64,000 nucleotides of DNA from contig CM018608.1 of the NCBI GenBank assembly GCA_009192285.1, positions 576,201 through 640,200 on the forward strand, given 5' to 3'. Within the stretch, counting starts at the first letter, position 1, and each line of letters starts with the position of its first letter. The DNA is from Morchella semilibera. Its lineage: Eukaryota > Ascomycota > Pezizomycetes > Pezizales > Morchellaceae. The position numbers and the translations under genes are program-made. The notes beneath the pieces are model-generated. The model saw nothing but the letters and a program-made list of their open reading frames with translations. It made no database searches and was not told the origin of the DNA. This document shows, piece by piece, positions 57,427 through 64,000 of the stretch.

Positions 57427-60333
57427 CTTCGGGATTGGGATGAGTGAGGTGGCTTGGGTGTTTTTTTTGAGTACTCTGCTTGAAGATAGATTTTTTTTTA
57501 GCTTTAGGTTTTAATATATATGGGTTTTTTGATACCTAGATTTTATCAATCAATTTTATCATTAAGAGATCCGATTCAGTTGCTTTATGAGATCAAACTA
57601 AGGGTTGCCTATAGCGAGTGATAACCTGTGAACTCAATTATTGAGTATATCCCACTTGTATTAAGACCAAGCTCATCCTGCGGGGGGGAGTCGAGACTAT
57701 AGTTAGCACCACTGACTGACAATATATTAATACTATACCAAGATAGTGTAGAAAGCCCCTCCCTAGGACCCTCCGCTAGGTAAACAGCGGAAATCAGTAT
57801 CTGTTTTGCTAAATGAGGATACAGCTTAAGGAGTCATAAGCCCAGTGACTAATATATCAGTTTTGACCGACTACCAGAACTTGAATCAATCCCATTCCAT
57901 ACCCGCATCGATACTATTATACCTCGACTGGGAGAGGGGTGGGGGGCTTGGGGAAATGATCACTCCCCCATAAGAAAACCTTATATAAGTCCTGAGATAC
58001 TCACTAGGCCCCCGTGTTGAGCTATAGGATGTTGAAAATTGGGTATCACGTCTGCTCTGCCTTATACAAGCCTTGTGTGTTAATCTTGAGAATCAATCTG
58101 GAAATAGCCGGTACATTCTGGCACCATTTAATGTCCCCACAAACCTCCCTAACACATAGACCTAGATCCCCAAAGTATCACCAACGATCTAATAACCTAA
58201 TATATGAGTGCCCTCTGAACCGGTAAGTGGCAATAGTTTAAATCGATGAGTAGAAGGAGGGTTTGATATTCAGCCCGTGTCCAATGTCAACAGAAAGCTG
58301 AACGGGTTGTGTGGGGCAAAGTCTCCCCGATTCTACAGCCAGAAATAATAGCAACAAGAGGCGGCCACTGCTAGTTATATTGTATTAGCAAAAAAAAAAA
58401 AGGGACAAACCCATCCCCTAATCTAATACGATGCAATAAGCCACCCAAAAACACACAAAGTAAAAACTAACCTCAAACCAGAGCTGAACAAAGTAGAACG
58501 CGAAAGCTCCTAAGTTCTTAACCTCTTATTCAAAAAAGAGGGGGGGGGAGGGCGAGCAGAAGCCGTCCTATCCCATGGCGGAGACGATAATACCGATAAA
58601 CCTCTAGAATCGATACTTACATAGTCCAAGGTTACCGGTAATAGGTAGGCCATATTCGTTCAACAGCACATTGAGGTCATTCTCTATTAGTAGCTGATAG
58701 ACATCAAACAACTAGGGCGGGGGGGGGCTATGAAGCGGACCATTGAGCGCGTCAATCGCTGCTCCATTGCGAGGAAAGCTTGCAAAATCTTGATTTTGGG
58801 GGTTGCGGAGAGGATTCAGAGGTGTTGTGAGATTCGTGGCATAAGAATTGGCAAGGCAGATCATCGAGTTTAATTCCCTAAATGATTAGAGTTGGGTGTG
58901 TGTTAATACAGAAAGTGTATGTTCTCCATACATAGAGTCAAGACGACAATTGGTTTCATCGAAACGACAATTAGTTTCGTCGAAAAAGATCGTCTATACG
59001 GCGAGAACGCCGTGATCGCTTTATGCGCTCCTGCGCCGAAGGCCGGGATATTTTGCATTCTGCCAATATGATGGGAAAGCAACTTATCGCTATTTATCTG
59101 CTGGATGTGTGCTGTAAGAGTGATGGGGTCTTTCGGTGGGGTGGGAGGGGAGTTGCGATATAGAAATTATTCTCTTGTGTTTGGTGGTTTGATGGAGGGA
59201 GAGAAAAGACCGTGTGTATTGGTTGGTGGGGCATTTATGATTGTTGTGGGGTTGGCTCACCTAAGCTGCCACGTTACTTTTCCTAGTCTGGTACTTGGAA
59301 TTATTGCAAAAATGGGTCTTTTAGGTTTAAAAGAGCAAAGAAGGCAACGACAACCATGCGTTGAGAGGCTGTGGGTTAGTGGTTGTGGGGGATGGATATG
59401 GGGTGGTCGTGGAGGAGAGGTTCCTGGTGGACTAACTTTTTTTTTCCCCCTATAAGGGCCAATATAATAGGACTATCGGGTCACGTAGAACCCGGTTATA
59501 CCAGGCTCTGTATTTAGGTTTTAGGTTAGGCTAGCATTATAAAAGAAAAATGAATGGTAGATTTTAGGATCCCGATGGCCGGTACTGGGCTGCTAGGCAT
59601 ATGACCGCAAGTTCATCAATCAGCCTAGTCTCGTGCCCATCCCATATTTATTTTGGTGTGGTTGATGTTTTAGTATTTTTATATTAAACACACAGCTGGG
59701 GGCCCTGGGGTCTAGCAGCTGCATCCATCGGTGGGCGGCGACGTCTGGAGAGATAGGGGTAGAGATGGAGTTGAATGCATGTAGGCGAACACATTCCCCC
59801 AAAATCAAAATTGCAGTATTGATCTTCCTAGCCCTTGGCGTTAGACACCAAACCGTGGTTTCCGGTTTGCGTGAGAATCGATGACCGAGTGACTATCCAT
59901 GACGGGCTGATTACAAGCTTTACCAGTCAATTCAGACGGCGGGGATCAGCCTCAAGAGATGGATATTACATTTGGGATACTATGTGCCCCTCCCTTTGTT
60001 CAAGAACAGGTCGGATGCCATCCACCAAGTACGAATAGAATCCGGTTTGGCCCCCCCGTCAATACTTTATATGAGACGAAAAGGGTGTTGATGGTAATAG
60101 TATTCTGGGGGAGAGGGTCTTGGGGAACAAATGGAATTTAAAGAGCTTGACAGGCTCTCCATATCCTCCTTCTACAGAGGATACCTTTACCTTTTATTTT
60201 ATTTTGTTCCTACTTACATGTACCTTAACAAGCATCAAGCAATATACAGCTCCACGAACAACAACAACCCTCCCTTCTTCCCCCCCGGGAGACAAAAGAG
60301 CCCGCATACACCATAAACCCCTAGAACAAAGAT
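57427..60333. other. gene-poor region, 2.9 kb
   Basis: T-rich sequence after the channel stop is probably its 3' UTR. A directly repeated 21-base unit (about ACGACAATTxGTTTCxTCGAA) lies at 58943-58984. No coding frame is supported. An exon with a signal peptide for the following membrane protein could be hidden in 60120-60320, but I could not prove one. Confidence 0.5.
58943..58984 (+). repeat. two-copy 21-bp tandem repeat
   Basis: ACGACAATTGGTTTCATCGA occurs at 58943 and again, with two changes, at 58964. Confidence 0.85.
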
Positions 60334-61791
60334 ATGGGGGTGCCAATCCGAGATGGGTCCGATCGGTCGGACTTTACAGGAACCAACAACATTCTCCCCC
60401 CACCTGCCGAAACACGCGGGGCAACAGTTACGAAAACGTCCACGAGGGAGCGAGTCGTCCTCTCCACACTCACGAGCTGGCTGGAACCCAAACCAACTGA
60501 CAACGAAGGGGTACCGGAACGCCTGCCAGGGCTGCTCACAATGACAGTTTCGGTGCAGGAACCGCCTGTCCCTACGGAACCCGCAGCGGTATCGGTAGAG
60601 ACTGTAACGGCCCCCCCTGTAGTTATCGTGGTGGGAACGGTGCTATCATCCGTACAGAGTAGGCCCAGTATGGAGACTATACAAACCTCTTCTCAATATG
60701 CCAACACAAACACACTGATACTTCCCACCACTATCACCACCTCCACCACGGGCAGCAGCTCCACAGCAGCATCAACCTCAAACCGTGGTATAATACCTCT
60801 CGTGGTCGCCACAACAGGCAGGACAGCCAACAAAGGCAGTGGTGGGAGTACCAAGATCTCTCCGGCAGTCATAGGCGGAATCTGTGCTGCCGTTGGGGTA
60901 GTGATAATTTCTGCCCTCGTCATAGCAATAGCTTTCTACCGCCGGCGGCGGCGGCAGCGCAAGGCCGGAAGTGGCGGCCAGAGCACATCCAGAGGGCTCA
61001 AGCAGAAAATTGGGGGCCCAACTTTTCACAAGCACCTCAGCGAAGGCAGCACACAACCCATGATCTCTGCCCGCGATAGCGAAGCCATGCTCCTCTCCCG
61101 AACCTGCAGCGCTGGCACCCAAGCCTCCTCCTGGAGCGCACCCGTCGCCGCCGGCAACAGCATACCGACAGCGGCCAATAGTGCTCCACCCCACCCCGCC
61201 TCCCAGTCCCCCGCATTCACCCCCGGTCGTGGCTACGGGCCCCTCTCCGCTCCCGCACACTACGATGCCATCCCAACAATCGTCGAGCCCCCCGCTACCT
61301 CCGCCGCTGCCGCCGCTGCCCGAAAGCCCCAGGTGCGTCCCCCGTCATCATACTACCCCGTCCACGACGGGCCGCCGCATGCCCAGCGCCTCGACGACCC
61401 GTTTAGAACCTACACAGCCTCCGCCTACCGCGACCCTGGCAACCCCTACACCACACCCATCAAGCCCGTCGCCCAGGTGGGCCTCACCGTGCCAACAAGC
61501 AGTCACCAGAGTGAGCGTGTGGGGAGCGTATTCTCGGCCGCGACGGCGGCGGTAGACGACAGCGCCAGCTATTATTCAGGCTGGTTCAACGAGGAACAAG
61601 GCCGCATTGGTAGTGTTGTCAGTGGCGGAGACAGGATAAACAGTGAGGCCCTATACGGGTCAATCATGGCACAGTGCGCCGCGGCGACGCCGCAGAGGCC
61701 AAAGAGGGAGACGGTGGAGGGAGAGGGGGAATGGTACAGCGGGAGTGGGTCGAGGGCACCGAGGAGGGATCTGACGGGGTATGGTAGATAG
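60334..61791 (+). CDS. single-pass membrane protein with Ser/Thr-rich outer part
   Basis: This is an open frame of 485 codons. Residues 1-175 are rich in Thr, Ser and Pro, as in heavily O-glycosylated cell-surface proteins. A membrane segment lies at about residues 180-202 (VIGGICAAVGVVIISALVIAIAF). It is followed at once by the stop-transfer run YRRRRRQRKAG and a 270-residue Pro/Ser/Ala-rich cytosolic tail. This layout fits fungal wall-stress sensors and similar surface proteins (Wsc/Mid2-like shape), but no WSC or other domain is seen. No signal peptide exists at the ATG used here. In the same frame a stop (TAG) precedes it, and that TAG can also serve as a splice acceptor, so a signal-peptide exon may lie upstream. 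The function is unknown. Confidence 0.75.
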   Translation: MGVPIRDGSDRSDFTGTNNILPPPAETRGATVTKTSTRERVVLSTLTSWLEPKPTDNEGVPERLPGLLTMTVSVQEPPVPTEPAAVSVETVTAPPVVIVVGTVLSSVQSRPSMETIQTSSQYANTNTLILPTTITTSTTGSSSTAASTSNRGIIPLVVATTGRTANKGSGGSTKISPAVIGGICAAVGVVIISALVIAIAFYRRRRRQRKAGSGGQSTSRGLKQKIGGPTFHKHLSEGSTQPMISARDSEAMLLSRTCSAGTQASSWSAPVAAGNSIPTAANSAPPHPASQSPAFTPGRGYGPLSAPAHYDAIPTIVEPPATSAAAAAARKPQVRPPSSYYPVHDGPPHAQRLDDPFRTYTASAYRDPGNPYTTPIKPVAQVGLTVPTSSHQSERVGSVFSAATAAVDDSASYYSGWFNEEQGRIGSVVSGGDRINSEALYGSIMAQCAAATPQRPKRETVEGEGEWYSGSGSRAPRRDLTGYGR

Positions 61792-62696
61792 GTAGGGTGA
61801 ATAACTGGAGTTCTTCCTTTTTTTCCCCCCCTTCCCCCCCTTTTTTTATGGGTTTTTACGGGAGTGATTAGATAGCTAGCTAGCTATATACATGTAGCTA
61901 GAAAGGACTTTTTTTTGTAGAGTAGAGATGCCTTGTTTGGCTTTTTATATATAAGACTCTGTACTTTGGTAGTATTCTTATTTCTTTCTTTTTGGGATTA
62001 TATTCAATTCCCTTGTATCTGGGCGGCAAAATGTGATATTCCCTTTATTTTTTTTTCTCCCTCTGAGCTAGATAGTGGCAGGGGTCTATGAGACGAATCA
62101 TGTTTAATAGATTGGGGGGGGGGTAGTATAATATTATGAAGTATTGGCCCACGTGAATGAATCGGATTCGCGTGCAAGAGTTTTTATTTGTGACTTTGAG
62201 AGCTTGGGTCAAATTAACCTATCACTCGATTTCTCCCTCGACTGCACAATATTATATGGAATTAATGAAGTAAACAAAAAAAAAAACAATATTATATGGT
62301 GTGGTGGTGTAACCCATCTTCATCACCACTCATCACTCGCGCTATTTTAACCCCACCCCCACTACAGTGATCATTCATTGGTCATGATCAGCTTCGAAAT
62401 CCCGCACATCAAAGCCACACTCCGGCCGACCCGCAACAATAAACAGCCAGGAAATAGCCATGTATGTAGCTCATGAACTTTGTTCTATTACCCACAGTCC
62501 TTATCATCATCGTCATCGTCAATATGCATATATATACATGTATACCCTTCCCCCTCTAGCTCTATCCCCACCCACAAACACGGCTATAATCATGCAACAG
62601 CAAGAAGGGAGGGGCAAAAAAGAATAAGAAGAGATGATTTATGTCTATAAAAATACAAGCAGGTCAGATAAGGTCAACAACCCCTATACGTCTATC
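61792..62696. other. intergenic region between convergent genes
   Basis: T-rich 3' flanks of two convergent genes. It holds TACATGTA at 61889 and near 62532, and a G9 run near 62115. No coding frame is supported. Confidence 0.55.
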
Positions 62697-63926
62697 CTAT
62701 CCCTCAAAAACACCATGGTTCAGCTCGACCCCCAGCTCCTCCATTGCAACCCTCCTCATACGCTCCTCCAGCTTCTCCTCAAAGCCTGCGCCGCCAGTGA
62801 CGGCCTGCGTGACCCTGCTCCACCAGAAGACGACATCGAGGCTGAACACTACGCACTTGAATACAATGTGTTTCAGCCAACCCTTCAGGAAGCCGTCGCC
62901 GCCCGTGGAGGCTGGGAAACGTGTTAGTGAGCGGGAGGCCCACAGCGCAATGATCTTGATCCTGTTGACTGGGGAGCCGAGTGCTCTTTTTTTTTGTTGG
63001 TTAGTATAATTATCATTGCCTAAAAATTGAGGCAGGAGGAGCCTACTGATTATTCGCCTGCACAATTCTCATATTGCGCCCGATGAATATAAGCTCCTTC
63101 GGCATCTTCTCTTGGTCCTCCAGGAATTCGCCCATCTTCTTGCGCATCTTGACATGAGCCTGGTAGGCCGAGCGCCCGCCCTTATCTTGGCCCTCCTCGC
63201 CGATAATATCAGCTATATCGTTGCTGCCCCCCGTGTACGGCCTTAGCAGCGTCGCACTCGCAAACAGATCCGAGTTACCGATTCCCCACTCACGCGCTAC
63301 GCGGTTGATGGTGGTGTTGTCGAATGTCAGGAGTGCTTTCCAGAACTCTGCATACTGGCGTCGAAACTCGGGCGTCGTCGAGATATACAGGCCATGGTCA
63401 AGGAGTACTAGCTCTGGCTTCCCAGCGGGAGTGCGGCGAATCAAAATATTTCCTGGGTGCGGGTCACAGTGTAGATAGCCAAACATGAACATCTGGGCAC
63501 AGAAGAGGTCGACCATAATCTTCATGATATCTCTCTCGCGGAGACCTAGGCCATAGACATTTTCCGTTCCACGATACCTTTTTATGGGTCCCTCGGCAAG
63601 CGCCTGGCGGTGTGGGGTGCTGGGGGAGTGACCGATCCATTGGGGACCGCGGTAGGGGCCGGTCAGAAGCGGGCGGGAGGAGACAGCGACGCCGTCTATC
63701 CACTCAGCAACCATGATGCGACGCGTGGTGAGGTGTGGGTAGACCAAGGGTATATAGACCTTGTTGCGTAGACTGGGGTTCGGAGAGAACGAAGTCGCGC
63801 ATGAGGGTGGCATTGTTGGCCTCGTTAAGGAAGTCTGTTTCTTGTAGGAGGCGGGCAGAGATATAGGGCGTGAAGTAAGAGAGCGGGAGGGCAAAGAGCT
63901 TCTCTGAGAAGAAGTGGGTGACTACT
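62697..63926 (-). CDS. ABC1/ADCK (UbiB-type) atypical kinase, 5' truncated, apparent frameshift
   Basis: Two exons on the minus strand are visible, 63926-63047 and 62985-62697; further exons lie beyond the right edge. The 61-bp intron has donor GTAGGC, a CTAAC branch and acceptor AAAG, joining VQANNQ to ALGSPVNRIKIIALW. Motifs include LARLLQETDFLNEANNA-type sequence, HLTTRRIMVAEWIDGV, FGYLHCDPHPGNILI (catalytic loop) and LVLLDHGLY (DFG-like metal site), typical of the ABC1 family. Members act in mitochondria on coenzyme Q synthesis or distribution; the yeast Cqd/Mcp2 proteins are the closest shape, but I cannot assign one. The upstream KxGQ region is outside the window. The frame holding LPLSYFTPYISA...LSEPQSTQQ and the frame holding VYIPLVYPHLTT are offset by one base at about 63752-63765, as if one base were inserted. 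Another intron begins at the window edge (GTATGA at 64000). Confidence 0.88.
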
Positions 63927-64000
63927 CTGGGGTCTGTTAGTATATATTAAAGCTCTTGGAGAGGGGATATAGAGGGGAAGGTTAGAATGGGCAGTCATAC

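Overview
The window is nuclear DNA of a filamentous ascomycete. Its genes carry short GT-AG introns (about 50-130 bp) with CTAAC-type branch sites. The protein set is fungal: the pre-rRNA factor RIX1, histone chaperone CHZ1, a PSP1-domain protein, a TOK-type potassium channel, and a glyoxal oxidase with chitin-binding modules. Low gene density, gene-poor stretches up to about 11 kb, many microsatellites, long poly-G/C tracts and countless copies of the palindrome TACATGTA suggest a repeat-tolerant genome. An early-diverging Pezizomycotina (Pezizomycetes or Orbiliomycetes type) is my guess, not a proof.

Layout. 1-46: acidic 3' end of a + strand gene. 47-5923: gene-poor, with one foldback element. 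5924-7078 (-): conserved fungal protein of unknown function. 7079-17970: 11 kb with no supported gene, decayed sequence with foldbacks. 17971-21171 (+): PSP1-domain protein. 24423-26929 (-): RIX1, with an apparent frameshift at its end. 27736-28269 (-): CHZ1, with a 4-nt micro-exon. 29678-30609 (+): cyclophilin with a probable mitochondrial/cytosolic double start. 32778-35584 (+): RBM5-like splicing factor (RRM, RanBP2 zinc finger, RRM, C2H2, G-patch) in five exons. 37240-37834 (+): small putative protein with a histone-H3-like fold. 43018-46012 (-): secreted glyoxal oxidase with four CBM18 modules. 48902-50026 (+): phosphopantothenate-cysteine ligase. 53747-54154 (+): RidA-like protein. 55293-57426 (+): TOK1-like channel. 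60334-61791 (+): single-pass membrane protein. 62697-63926 (-): ABC1/ADCK-type atypical kinase, cut by the right edge and carrying an apparent frameshift.

There is no operon or biosynthetic cluster. The genes are unrelated housekeeping or surface functions, though two neighbours (RIX1, CHZ1) act in ribosome assembly and chromatin. The best candidates for something new are the divergent histone-fold gene near 37.5 kb, the very recent exon-plus-intron duplication in the glyoxal oxidase, the CHZ1 micro-exon, and a set of unrelated foldback elements that all abut TA dinucleotides. All gene models were spliced by hand from sequence; no similarity search was run.
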